DNA of 64,000 nt from Gordius sp. MW1 (lineage: Eukaryota > Nematomorpha > Gordioida > Gordea > Gordiidae): the NCBI GenBank assembly GCA_964036665.1, contig OZ038528.1, positions 25,531,245 to 25,595,244 of the forward strand. Direction: 5' to 3'. Of the stretch, positions 1-11,158 are shown one piece after another (positions within the stretch are counted from its first letter, which is position 1; each line of letters begins with the position of its first letter). A program made the translations under genes and the position numbers. Under the pieces are notes generated by a model, which saw only the letters and a program-made list of their open reading frames with translations, had not been told where the DNA came from and made no database searches.

Positions 1-732
1 TTTTCTCATGATTATGAATCTTTTTTTCCATTTGGCTATTAGCATTTTTTTTAAATATTTATAACAATTAATAGTTTTTGTAGATAATATCTAGTAATAA
101 AAAGATTAAAAAAATTTATAAAATAAGTTGTTAAAATTTTCGGTCATTTCTTTTAAAAATCTTAAATTTTACTAATTTGTTTTTATATTTTTTATTCGTG
201 TATATCATAATTATAATTATTTGTTTCTGAATAAAACTTTTAATATAAAAATTTAAAAGCTCTCAAAATTAATTAATATTTTGTCCCAATCCACGGTCCC
301 AATATAAAACTCGTTTATCAATTGACCATAAACCGAATCCAATTTAATTTTAGAATTTAATGCAATTTATAACCATTTTTGCAAATCTCTGACCCCAATG
401 TATATATATAAAAAATTTGCTACTCTAACATGTAATTACATTTGTAAAAATTTTATTTATAATACGGAAATCTTAGCAAACTATATATTAAAAACCAAAG
501 TATTACTATTAAAAATTTAATATTTTAAGCATTTTGTACGATATTGTTACATTTATTATCAATAATAAATAATTCAGTAGCAACATACATATAAATATAT
601 TATTTATACATTTTTTTATAATATACTCATAAGCTTACGAAAAAACCCAGTTTTTCATCTATTAATATGATATTGAGTGTTCCTAATATTTATGGGTAAA
701 TTATTTATTTGGAAACTTTTATGTGTGTCTGT
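1..732. other. AT-rich flank without a recognised gene
   Basis: Very AT-rich sequence downstream (minus strand) of the secreted-protein gene. I see no coding exon in it. A minus-strand AATAAA lies at 709-704, about 24 nt past that gene's stop codon, and could be its poly(A) signal. Confidence 0.5.
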
Positions 733-3700
733 TTACGATCTAGTCCTGTTTCGCCTACCTCCTGCTCTTAGACGATACCTCGAGGATGAACCTAAATATT
801 ATAAATTTTATTTCGATATTTATTTTTATTATAACTATTATGATTTATTATTCAAATATTTATTGCTAAATCTCTCAATCATAATGCCTAAGGATTAATG
901 CAGAAAAATTTAAATATGGGTCTTATTTTACTTCACAAACTTACAAGTTCGCATTTCAAGGGTAAATAGCTTTAAGATTTACTTTAATTGAATTATTTTA
1001 ATATATTTATACCAGTTGGTTCCCTCCCCCCTTGTTTAAAAAATATAGATTTTAGAGTAAATATGATAAAAAATTAACCCGCCGATCATAAAACTCTGCA
1101 ATCATTACCACAATTGCTGTAGTGATAGACTTTTTTTTAGAATAATACTTATAATTTAAAAAGGCAATAGGTCTTTTTAAAAAATACAACTTTATTCAGC
1201 CAAAATCCACTATATAGGGCCCACAAGGATTTGATAAAAACCTTATAATCATATTAATTTACTCACATTTATATAATTAAATATTTATATTTATTTGAAA
1301 TACAAACTCCCTTAGGTAAGTAATACCAAAATCCATTTAAATAGGCAACAAAATTTTTAGAATCAAATTACTTTACTAAATAAAATATATATATTTATTA
1401 ATTGCTATGCAAAATGGGCCCATTTTTGGTTGTCCGTCCGTCCGTCCTATCCAACTTATAATTTATTTTAAATTTATTGCATTCAATTGGAAAAGCGATC
1501 TCTAACGTTTCATTAGATTTGAAAAAGTATTTTTTATGCAAAAGATCAAAATGGAAATCGTTAAACCAACACGAGATTTCCATACACGGATCAATGCCAT
1601 CTGTTTAGTTAGAGCGCGTTTTTAAAGTTTTTAGTCGTGAATGTAATTTTTTTGTTATACCATCCTACTAAAAAATTCAGTATCTAAGATTTTAACCAAA
1701 TACAATTAACTAAAGATACCTCTGGTATTGGCAAATTCCTCTTCATCATCTCCCCCGTTATCATCAGGTCTTCTCCTATCAGAATCTTGGTCACCATCAC
1801 AATCCCCGCCCCGACAAGGTGGTGGCCATGTTGGTCTACGAGTAGTAAAATCATCATCACAATCATCACAAGGTGGACGTGTTGGCCTTCTGGTTACTGG
1901 ATCACAATCCCCATCATCACAGATAGGGGGTGGTGGGGGACGCCCACAGCCGTCACCTCCCGAACATTTTTTCTAATTTTTTCCCCATCATTATTAATTA
2001 TGTATGACAATTTGTAATATAATATAATCAAATTTTAGGTAAATATTGAGCTAGTCTGAGCCCTTCTTCTTTTTGGTCAATTATTAGATCTTACTGTTGT
2101 TTTAATGAGTTTTTTCCATCTTGCCCGGGTAAGGATCATAACTCGATTAATATCTTTTGTTTTCATAACTTTACCAACTCGCTCTTTCCACGTGACACGA
2201 GGTCGTACTTTTCTCCTCTTTCCCGGCACCTCCATGTCCAGTACTTTTCGATTTACATCATTGGTCCCTACTTAATATATGCCCTACCACCTTAGCCAAT
2301 TTTCTGACTTATATACGATAATATTATATTAAGCGACCAAATGACGAATCATTTTCTTAACACAAAAAATAGGTATTTAACCTAGTGCCCACTTGTTTAA
2401 CGATATTCGGTTATATGGGCATGTACTAAGAAAGGAAACGAATGATGCAAATCGAAAAGTACTGGACATAGAGGTACCCGAAGAGAGGGGAGGATTACAA
2501 CCTCATGTTACGAAGAATGGTCATGTGAATACTAAGAATATAAATCAGAACATCGCCCCCTTACCCGATTAAAATAGAATATCAAAATCTTACAATTTTT
2601 GCCAAAAAGATTATAGACAGGGGTGAGGGGCTGTAACAAGTTTTATTTCTCAAGAGTTGAATGAATTTAGAAAGGTAAAATGATTTGTTGTTTCATGTTT
2701 GATCGGGTGGGGTTGGGTCCGTTTATTTATTATTTTTGTCCGAACCTAACTTGGAATATTCTTTGACCGAGTCCGGCTTTGGGCTGCCGCTGCAGGACCC
2801 TAGTGGTTTAAAAATCAAATCAAAACTTAATAACGTATTCTTTATTTTGTCACAAGTAAATTACTTAGCTATTTTTCATGTTCATCGGAGGTATATGCAT
2901 TGGAATCAAAGGGGGGAAATAATGATTTAGGAAGGGGCATGGCGATCATTTTTTTTTAAATTTTAGCCATAGTTTTATAAATTTCAGCAAATTTTTGGAT
3001 TTAGAGGGGGATAGCCGCCCCTCCCTGCCCCTCCCCTTGACTACGCCCATAGGTATTTGTGACTAATCATATTGAACAAACAAATTAGCACCATAAGGCC
3101 AGACATTAATAATACATAGACTGGATTGATTTTTGTATTAAAATTAATTAAAAAATTTGGTTCCACCATTTGGGGTATTTTCAATTAGCAATGTTATGCA
3201 ATAAAAAAATTGTAGTTATGGATGAAAGAATAATGAGAACATCAAAAAATTAAAGGTCAGATTTGTTAAAAATCTTCTGCCCGATCACGACCCCGTCCGA
3301 TTTTATATCTAAAGTGCCCACCTCGGCCCGCCCCAAACCCTTAAAACTGTCCGCCTGGCTATGCTCAAAGATTAAGAGCTGTTCTCCCCAAAATTATGTT
3401 TTTTACATTTTTTAGTGATAGTATCTTTATATTTTCCAAATTTTTATTTAAATATCCGATATCTTTGAATAAAGACTTGGAATAACAAATACCATACAAC
3501 TAAATAAAACATAATACTCGATTACAAAATAATATCAGATTTAAAAAAATGATGAGCCTCAATTGCCCGAATCTTGTTAAGGTGCCCTTCCGATTCCGCC
3601 CGAAAATATAAATGAGCAACGTAGTCTGGCCCGGCCCGTGGGCCGGGAGTGCAGGTTAAAGCAGCGGACCAGGCCGGGCTTTTCTGGTTTCTTTAAGGAA

Positions 3701-4786
3701 TATCTATTCTTACGTAAGTTTTAACTTTAAATGGCGGACTACACCCTTACTTAATTAATATCCGCTCTTAGCCAGTCTATTGTAACAGTAGTTTTATAAA
3801 ACCTGTTATACGCATCAATTAAAAGATAATTAGAACTATATACATTTTTCTGCATTTTAGCTTACACATATGCAATTAGGAATTTCCAGATCACAATAGT
3901 AATAATAGGAGGGCGGTCTGAAGAGGAGAACTCTTCTTCTGGTACATACCGAAGACTTGCACTTTCCTCTCTTTCCATTACCTCTCGTACAAAATTCTCC
4001 AGGGTCACTGAATATTTTATAAAATAATTATAAATATTTTGTAATATTATAATTTATAAAAATTGGTTTAATTAAGGTATAACCTGCAGTCTCTAGATAT
4101 GATACTTTGTTCATAAACGCCAGGTATGTCAACAATGAAGAGTTTATCATCGAATCTCGGATGTTGTATACAATCTAATCTATCTTCATAAGTTTGACAA
4201 CTGCCACTCCTGTTTCATAAACATAAAAAGTTAAATTTTAAAGTAATAACAAAATTTAAAAGTATCTTGTGTAACTATACTTAGGGCAAGAATCGCTGCC
4301 GGATGAATATGAATGTCTTGAGGATGATCGTCCTCTGTTAGATGCAAAATTTTTCCATTTGCTTGAATATAGAAATAAGTTAAGTTTATTAACTTTTTAT
4401 TGTAATATATTATTTTATTTCTCAAACAAAAATTTAGTCGAGATTTTGATATACATGCATAAATACCCGAAATTTAGTTAATATATCTAAAGCATTAAAA
4501 GCACAAAAAATTCGGCAAAGATACACTGTAATCGGAATAAGTTGATATTGATATATTAAATGTAATTGATACATAACATAAAAAATAAAATTTTGTATAT
4601 AGCTCTAAATAACCTCCTGTATTCACTGCTGTCGCCACATTGTCTAATTAGGGAATAGGCACTCCTACCCGTTCCTAATGGCCTTTTAGGGATCTTGAAT
4701 GATCCTAAATTTTCCACTTCTTGTCCATGCAAACCTGATAACCCTAATAACAGTAAAAATCCCAAAAATTTGCCACAAATCTGCAT
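733..4786 (-). CDS. Secreted Cys-, Asp- and Arg-rich protein, six exons, family unknown
   Basis: I assembled this gene from six exons: 4786-4614, 4361-4281, 4209-4084, 4007-3950, 1972-1720 and 791-733. Every junction is GT-AG, every phase agrees, and the frame ends at a TAA at 735-733, giving about 249 residues. The start at 4786 was chosen because it puts a clear signal peptide at the N-terminus (MQICGKFLGFLLLLGLSGLHG). A Met 16 codons upstream is possible. The middle of the protein is Ser/Arg-rich with spaced Cys (motifs SGSCQTYEDRLDC and CTRGNGKRGKC). Exon 5 is a proline-rich and aspartate-rich stretch with imperfect repeats such as RRPTRPPCDDCDDD and RRPTWPPPC, and the last exon is a basic tail ending RNRTRS. 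I do not recognise the family. An extracellular matrix or mineral-binding role is only a guess from composition. The two long introns (2.0 kb and 0.9 kb) hold repeats, so the link to the last exon is the weakest. Confidence 0.6.
1402..1664 (+). repeat. Dispersed repeat, copy 1
   Basis: The left part (ATTGCTATGCAAAATGGGC followed by a GTCCGTCC run) resembles the repeat end at 18046-18095. The part from 1492 to 1664 matches 31752-31920 almost throughout, sharing for example TTTCCATACACGG. It lies in the last intron of the minus-strand secreted-protein gene. Confidence 0.6.
2135..2310 (-). mobile_element. LINE fragment (C-terminal reverse transcriptase region)
   Basis: Read on the minus strand this gives RKVLDMEVPG- and GRPRVTWKERV-like peptides. 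These resemble the region after the reverse transcriptase of RTE/Craft-type non-LTR elements. It is interrupted and too short to be active. A similar fragment lies at 45895-46100. Confidence 0.5.
2400..2515 (+). mobile_element. LINE fragment, opposite orientation
   Basis: Plus-strand reading gives YGHVLRKETND followed by RKVLDIEVPEER, the same LINE C-terminal region as at 2135-2310 but inverted. Both sit in an intron of the secreted-protein gene. Confidence 0.5.
2900..3050. mobile_element. MITE family A copy (left end decayed)
   Basis: Matches the family core (GGGGCAATAATGATTTAGG ... TTTTAGCCATA ... AGCCGCCCCTCCCTG) and ends in CTACGCCCAT. The left terminal repeat has decayed. Confidence 0.7.
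3580..3690. repeat. GC-rich GCCCGGGCC repeat
   Basis: A local island of GCCCGGCCCGTGGGCCGGG-type sequence in AT-rich DNA. Similar islands occur at 24590-24725 and 25680-25800, so this is a dispersed repeat rather than a CpG promoter. Confidence 0.45.
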
Positions 4787-7700
4787 TTTGTAATATTTTT
4801 CTAATTCATCAAACAACCTGTCTATGTTTATCAAGGTTAATTAGTTTGTTACTGTGGATTGATTATTATAGTGACTGTGCCAATTATTCAGGTGTATAAT
4901 GTCTTTAACCCAATCAAACTTACTTATTAAGTAGATGAATCATTTAGTATATGTCTTATTTTGATATTATAACCATCTCTCGCTAATTGTTTTTAAGACA
5001 TCTATAATACTTTCGTTATTTCAAGGCACGGTGCTAATAATTTAACGCACAATTGCTATGCTAATATAATATAAATTAGATTAATCCATAATATATAAAT
5101 AAGTCTTTAAGTGGTAAAATAATTATTAACAGAATTTCAGTAATATGCTTTTATTTAAAGTTTCGTAAGAATGATTTTTATTGAATGTGTAGACTTGTAT
5201 AATCTTTGCTTTGATCATTAAATAAGTTCTAGTTGAATTCATTCTATTATTCATTTTATGTATGTGTTTAAGATCAATTGCATAGATATAATGTCATGAT
5301 TTTGATCAAGGTTACACTTCAATTTACAAGAATTATAAACAAAAAGCCATTTGATATTAGCTGTGTAAATTGGGAAAGCAAAGCTATGATGTAAGATAAC
5401 ACTTATTTGAATATTCACAATTAAAAAATCTCTTATAAACTGCAAAATAAATGATATCTTTTTTCTATTTCTTATATAAGATATAAGTTGCTTTTGATCG
5501 CCACGTAATTGCATTCAAACATAGAGATTATATTTCTTTAAACCTAAATTAGATTCAAAATACATAAAAAATTTCTTTTGATCTTTCGCACTAGGCTGAT
5601 CTATACCCGTTTTAAATTAATTAATTTATGCTCCAAATACCACCGTAACTATCTTGAACTCTCATTGTCACAACTCTCACCGTTCTATAGCAATAGTTTA
5701 AATGCTTGACCATGCCTCTGCACTTACCCTTTTAACGAAATTTGAGGCCGCCACTTTAATGATCTTATTAATTTGTGTAGTTTGTTGAGACTAAATATCA
5801 GTGGCGTAGCCAGCGGGGAAAAAAATATCTAATGTTTATATTTTCTTTTGATGTTGAAATAATAATGTTACAAAAATTTTTTGGAGATTCCCCCCCCCGG
5901 GATAAAATCCTGGCTACGCGCCTGCTAAATATCTATGTCTCTCAGAATTGTTAAAAAAACAAAATATAGGTGAAAATGGTGAAACGATTTATAGATAGTT
6001 TGTCCCTATATAACTTTAAAAGCGCTATTTATATGCCATAACAATAATTATAAGCTCCTAGTTGAGAGGGGTTAATTATTAAAAAACATTCGTTAATTTA
6101 GACTATTAAGACTTTTGCGAAATGTAACTACATTTATAATTGTCATAAAATTGTCGGATTTCCTGACATTCGACTCGGATATAAATTATAAACTTTACTG
6201 TAAGCATTGCCAAAATATGAAGACAATTAATTTGTGTTAATCAGTAAGTCACATCTGACGAGTGACGAAAGATTGAAAAAACATATGCTCTACTGTAATC
6301 TAGAATAGATAATGCTAAATCTAAACAATCAAATGTCCAAACCACTAAAAAGATCGTTTTATTAATGGTATCCATCCGATTAAATTATTGTTATAACCCA
6401 CTTTCTCAAAACCTAAATCTACTTTGATTCACTTGTAGGACAAACATAAAAATGAAATATGCACCTCTTTTTTATTTATCAAAAAATTATGGAAATTAAG
6501 TAGTGCTAATAACTTTGTGCCTTAAGATGTAATTAGTTTACGTTACACTAGTTATTTTCAAACCTATTATTAAAATAAAGGAAGATTTTAGTTTATTTAA
6601 TCAATAATAGTAATAGTTTTTCTTGATTAAATGATATTATGATTTACATTAAACATTGTTCCTAGAAGCCTTAAACATAAAATATTTTGAATGTATAAAT
6701 ATTATAAGTAAAATCTGAAAGTATAACATGTTATAATCATATTATAAGAACAAATGTGTTTTTATTTATAAAATTCATTTTATATGGATATATTTATGAT
6801 GGATATATCAATAATATTGAAGGCTTATTTTAGTATAATAGACAAACTTAAATTTAAATAAAACAGAGTTTTATGATCAAAGAGGTTCTTTAAAATTCTT
6901 AGGCGTTTCAATTTGATTTGGATATAATTGAAGTCATGCTACATATTGAATGTAGTATATGTAATATCTTTTATAAGCTTAGTTGACAGAGTTTAAATTT
7001 AGTGTTAATTAAATAATAATTATTAACCCAAATTTACTAAATTTTGAAATCCATTTTATTAGAGGAGTTTAGATTTGGTGAAAAAGTTTATCTTTACGAA
7101 CACAAAATCACATATACAAACATAAAAACCAAAATGAAATATTGGTTAAGTACAAAGATCTATTTCCTTATCGTCTAGGGCCAAGAGTTAGGATTTTAAG
7201 TGTATCGTACATTGACAATCTTTAGTTGTTGCCTGAGGAAAAGGAACGTAAAAACTGTTAATTTCTGTGCACCTTTTACGATTTGGTCAAAAAATCTATG
7301 GCCTGTTACCGAAAAAATTAGACATGAAGCAAAAATGGAGATAAAAATATTGGATGCCAAAAGGGCAGAATATTTTGCCATTTTACCCCCCCCCCCTTGC
7401 GATTGCTAAAGGTCGTAGTTAAAATGAGAAGAAGCAAAAAGATCGATAATATTAAAATCCTATTTGAGGAATAAGTTATTTTGCCAGAGGACTAGAGAAG
7501 AACCGTTAGGGCACCTACCTTCCAGAGAAAGATCCGAGGGCTCAATGGCGACTAAGCTAAATGGGCCTACCCAAACAATTAAGGCAAATTAGCAAACGTT
7601 ATTTTTTTCTTCGACCCAACATTAGCGTTAAAACCAACTCCTATGCTTAACTCGAGTTCCATTGAGCCAGCATTTATTATAAATTTATTTAAAGTCAGAT

Positions 7701-8126
7701 TTAAATATTATGCGAAATGACGAGTTGATTATATGCTAAATTTATATTATATAAATGTTGATGAAAAGCACCTTTCTTCCATTAATATGCTCTCAAGGTA
7801 AAAATGATTAGAATTTTATAATTTATAAGCATCAACTATTGAAATTTATTATTATTTATTTAATTATGTAAAGCCGTAAAATTGACTGTTACTTAACAGT
7901 TAAATTTATTTATTACCTGATGCTGTGCCATGTTGCCTTTTTATTTTAGCTTATGATATTTAATATTCCGTGAACACTTTTATCTCTATCTATTAATGAT
8001 TAAAAATTATTTATTATTTAAGTTATTGAAGGCAAATATATGTATATTCATGATGATAATAAAAAATTTATTTGTTAAACAGAAATTTTCTAGTAAATTA
8101 GATTCAAGATCCAACTATATCGCTAA
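4787..8126. other. Intergenic region between two divergent genes
   Basis: This AT-rich stretch separates the start of the minus-strand secreted-protein gene from the plus-strand zinc transporter, so both promoters should be in it. I see no confident exon. A repeat with GGCGTAGCC ends lies at 5801-5923. Confidence 0.5.
5801..5923. mobile_element. Short MITE related to family A ends
   Basis: Begins GTGGCGTAGCCAGCGGGG and ends CCTGGCTACGCGCC, so the ends are inverted repeats resembling MITE family A, but the interior differs. Confidence 0.5.
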
Positions 8127-10061
8127 ATGGGTCGTCGATATACTGGAAAAACATGCAGATTGCTTACAATGTTATTCCTAACATTGACATTTTTCTTTAT
8201 TGAAATTGTTGTTGGCTATGTAACAAATTCAATGGCATTAGTAGCTGACAGCTTTCACATGCTCTCGGATGTTCTTGCTCTACTTATTGGATTTTTCAGT
8301 GTTCGTGTAGCTCGAAGACGCACAACCAAAAACACTTTTGGATGGGTAAGAGCAGAAGTCTTAGGTGCCCTAGTAAATGCAGTTTTCCTAGTAGCCCTAT
8401 GCTTTTCCATCTTGGTTGAAGCTTTAAAAAGACTCATTTTAGTTGAACCAATTCACAACCCTAAGCTTCTACTGATAGTTGGAGCAGTGGGCTTAGTTGT
8501 TAATTTGATTGGATTATTTTTATTTCATGATCATGGACATTCACATGGGCACTCCCATAACACTAGACACCCCGGAAATGCTGAAAGTCGTGAACACTTA
8601 GGAAGCTTTGACAAGTTGAATCTCAGTGGAGCCAAGTATATAGAAGGTGCCATGGCAGAAGATGATGATGATTTGCTTTATGATCAATATACGGCAATTG
8701 ATGGATCATCCGATTCAGAAACTACCCTGCCCACCTCAATAGCAATTGGGAGTGGTCAAACTAAATTACTCAAATCAGAAGCAGCCCATCAAGATGTTGC
8801 TCCAAATCATTCGATTGGAAATGGCAATGTAAGTAACCTAGTTGACAATGATCACTTCTTTGTTAAGACCCCCAAAGAAAATGGGAGGATTGACACAAAA
8901 ATCAAAGATTCCAAATTACAGGCCAAACATAGGACCAAGGTATCTAATAACACATCAGACAAGGCCAATAGCCCAATTTCACAATCAGCGGGTAAAGAGA
9001 AGGAAAGTCATAAACATGGCGCCCACAATCACGGTTCTCACATGAGTATGCGAGGCGTATTTTTGCACGTTTTAGGGGATGCCTTAGGCTCTGTTATAGT
9101 TGTTGTCAGCGCCTTAGCCATCATGTATTTCAAGGGTTCTTGGCGCTTTTACGTTGACCCGTGTATGAGTATAATGTTAGTTGCCATCATCCTCGGCACC
9201 ACGATCCCTTTGCTTCGCGAATCAGCTTTTATTTTACTCCAAACCGTCCCAACCCACATCGAGGTTGAAGACTTGCGACGTCGTTTAGTTGATAACATAG
9301 ACGGGGTTTTGGCTGTACACGAATTTCACGTGTGGCAATTAACTGGTAATCGTATTATCGCGTCGGCTCACATCCGATGCCGCAATCTTATCGATTACAT
9401 GAAAATTGCGGGAAAAGTTAAGGAATTCTTTCACCGCGAGGGCATTCACTCCACCACGATACAGCCAGAGTTTGTGGAAGAATTCGAAGAGGAGGAGAGG
9501 TCAGTATATGTTTTTCTTGTGCGTCGTTATATTTGGTATTTTTTATACATTTCTCATATTTGTAATAGGTGTCTGTTGCAATGTCGAGCTCCTATCATAT
9601 GTGCGCCTAAAACTTGTTGCGGCAAGAATGGAAATAAACCAAACGAAAATGGGGTCGGAAATCAGTTTGTTCCGACGGGAAACGCATCGGGACAACCTGA
9701 TATCGACGCCATTGATTTAGAAAATTTTATCAAAATTCACCAAGCCTCTGCTCCGCACAAAGCTACCAGGCTCCCACCACCACCTGGTACAGCCTCGCGC
9801 AAGAATAGAAACACACCTAGTGCTAATGTAACACCAAAATTATCCTTTAACGAAGGTGTACCCGTTACTCTCACCAACGATGAACTTACCAAACGGCTAA
9901 GTACAGTTTCTCAAGGACCATCTTTAAATCCCTTCCTCTCTCAGGCAGATACATTGGATTTAGCCAAATTGACTCCCGCTAGTTCATCCACCGTAATAAC
10001 TTTTTTACCGAGTGGCGAGGACGCACTTTCCGAAACCCCTTCTGTTTGTAAAAGTTTGTAA
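8127..10061 (+). CDS. SLC30A1-like: ZnT1-like zinc transporter (SLC30 cation diffusion facilitator)
   Basis: A cation diffusion facilitator that by family exports Zn2+ from the cytosol, usually at the plasma membrane, in exchange for protons. Exons are 8127-9499 and 9569-10061. The 69-nt GT-AG intron is in frame but, if translated, would interrupt a Cys-rich segment conserved in animal ZnT1, so I treat it as spliced (about 621 residues). The start is supported by N-terminal likeness to ZnT1. Zinc-site residues are visible: H44 and D48 in TM2 (DSFHMLSDVLAL), and H314 and D318 in TM5 (HVLGDALGS). Six membrane helices flank a long loop that opens with a His-rich run (HDHGHSHGHSH) from residue 134 and contains a D/E cluster. 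The C-terminal cytoplasmic domain includes STTIQPEF and the Cys motif CAPKTCC. The tail is longer than in vertebrate ZnT1 (about 500 residues). A ZnT10-type relative is possible but less likely. Confidence 0.93.
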   Translation: MGRRYTGKTCRLLTMLFLTLTFFFIEIVVGYVTNSMALVADSFHMLSDVLALLIGFFSVRVARRRTTKNTFGWVRAEVLGALVNAVFLVALCFSILVEALKRLILVEPIHNPKLLLIVGAVGLVVNLIGLFLFHDHGHSHGHSHNTRHPGNAESREHLGSFDKLNLSGAKYIEGAMAEDDDDLLYDQYTAIDGSSDSETTLPTSIAIGSGQTKLLKSEAAHQDVAPNHSIGNGNVSNLVDNDHFFVKTPKENGRIDTKIKDSKLQAKHRTKVSNNTSDKANSPISQSAGKEKESHKHGAHNHGSHMSMRGVFLHVLGDALGSVIVVVSALAIMYFKGSWRFYVDPCMSIMLVAIILGTTIPLLRESAFILLQTVPTHIEVEDLRRRLVDNIDGVLAVHEFHVWQLTGNRIIASAHIRCRNLIDYMKIAGKVKEFFHREGIHSTTIQPEFVEEFEEEERSVYVFLVRRYIWYFLYISHICNRCLLQCRAPIICAPKTCCGKNGNKPNENGVGNQFVPTGNASGQPDIDAIDLENFIKIHQASAPHKATRLPPPPGTASRKNRNTPSANVTPKLSFNEGVPVTLTNDELTKRLSTVSQGPSLNPFLSQADTLDLAKLTPASSSTVITFLPSGEDALSETPSVCKSL

Positions 10062-11158
10062 ATAGCCTTCATGACTCAATTACATAAGATCCGTACTTTT
10101 TTCATACGGCCGTGGCTGAGAGTTGCCTTTTGATCTTCTCTCTATACCTTTACACAAGGTTGGAGAAATCTTTATATAAGCCACATAATCTTCCTATACA
10201 CACCTACATGCATGTTTACACCCCCTCCTATTTATACAAGGGTGTCTCGAAGCCATTCTATAGACACCATTTTATGTATGTATCTATTGTTTATTCATTT
10301 GATTAGAGACAAAGCCTTCCCTGTCAATGTAAACTTAAGCATCGTGTACTTATTTCACCCAGTTGTAATTTACTAGCTTCACATTATTATCTATTAGATT
10401 GCAAGTTATATAAAAATTGCTCTAATTAAATTAAAAATTAATTTTTTTTCAAATAAAATTCGTATTATATGTTTATAGGGAGCAAGGTTGTCTGCGAATG
10501 TCAGTGTCTTGTTTACTCAATGATTAGATCAAACCATATAACGACATAGTGTAGTTTAGGCTAACCTAATTGTGGGGAAAAAGTTAAAAATGACATTTTA
10601 TGGATAAATTAGAATGGAAATGTTTATGTTAGACATGTCAAATAGGTTGTCCTATTTTATAAATTTAATTATTTTTTATTACAATTTCAATACATTACTC
10701 GCACTTGTGGAAAAATCTATTTTATCGAAATTTTGCATTGTTTCAAAGTTTTAGTCTCATATAATGTTAAGCGAGGCTAGGGTAATACCTTTCTTGCTTA
10801 AAATTGGCAATGGAAACAGTACAGGGAAGTTACTAATAAATTAAACATGTCTTTTATGAGAGCTGTAAAAGATAGGTAAAATATAAGTTTATTGTTTAAT
10901 GCGGTCATGTAAGAAACGATAGAAATTTTGCTAAGTATAAAACATAAAATAATTAAAAATAAGGTATTTACATTGTGTAATAATTTAAGTATGGATTTGG
11001 GCAATTGATCAATCTTTTGCATATTTAATATTCACGAAATCGACATTATATGAAATGGCGATATTTTTCGCTTCCATTTTTGGTGGCCATCTTGAAATAT
11101 TTTCCGTGAGGTAGGATGGATTCTCGAATTTATACGATCATTAATCTCACCTATTGCT
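10062..11158. other. 3' regions between convergent genes
   Basis: Space between the 3' ends of the zinc transporter and the minus-strand integrin. Candidate poly(A) signals are AATAAA at 10452-10457 (plus) and at 10893-10888 (minus). No other gene is visible. Confidence 0.5.

Noticed and set aside
677-898. 73-codon plus-strand ORF
   Set aside because: It overlaps the last exon of the minus-strand secreted-protein gene and has low-complexity Tyr/Phe composition.
1684-2017. Ser-, Pro- and Ile-rich ORFs on both strands
   Set aside because: They are shadows of the Asp/Pro-rich minus-strand exon 1972-1720.
9500-9568. Zinc transporter read straight through as one 644-codon ORF
   Set aside because: The 23 extra codons interrupt the Cys-rich ZnT1 segment and are bounded by good GT-AG signals, so they are read as an intron.
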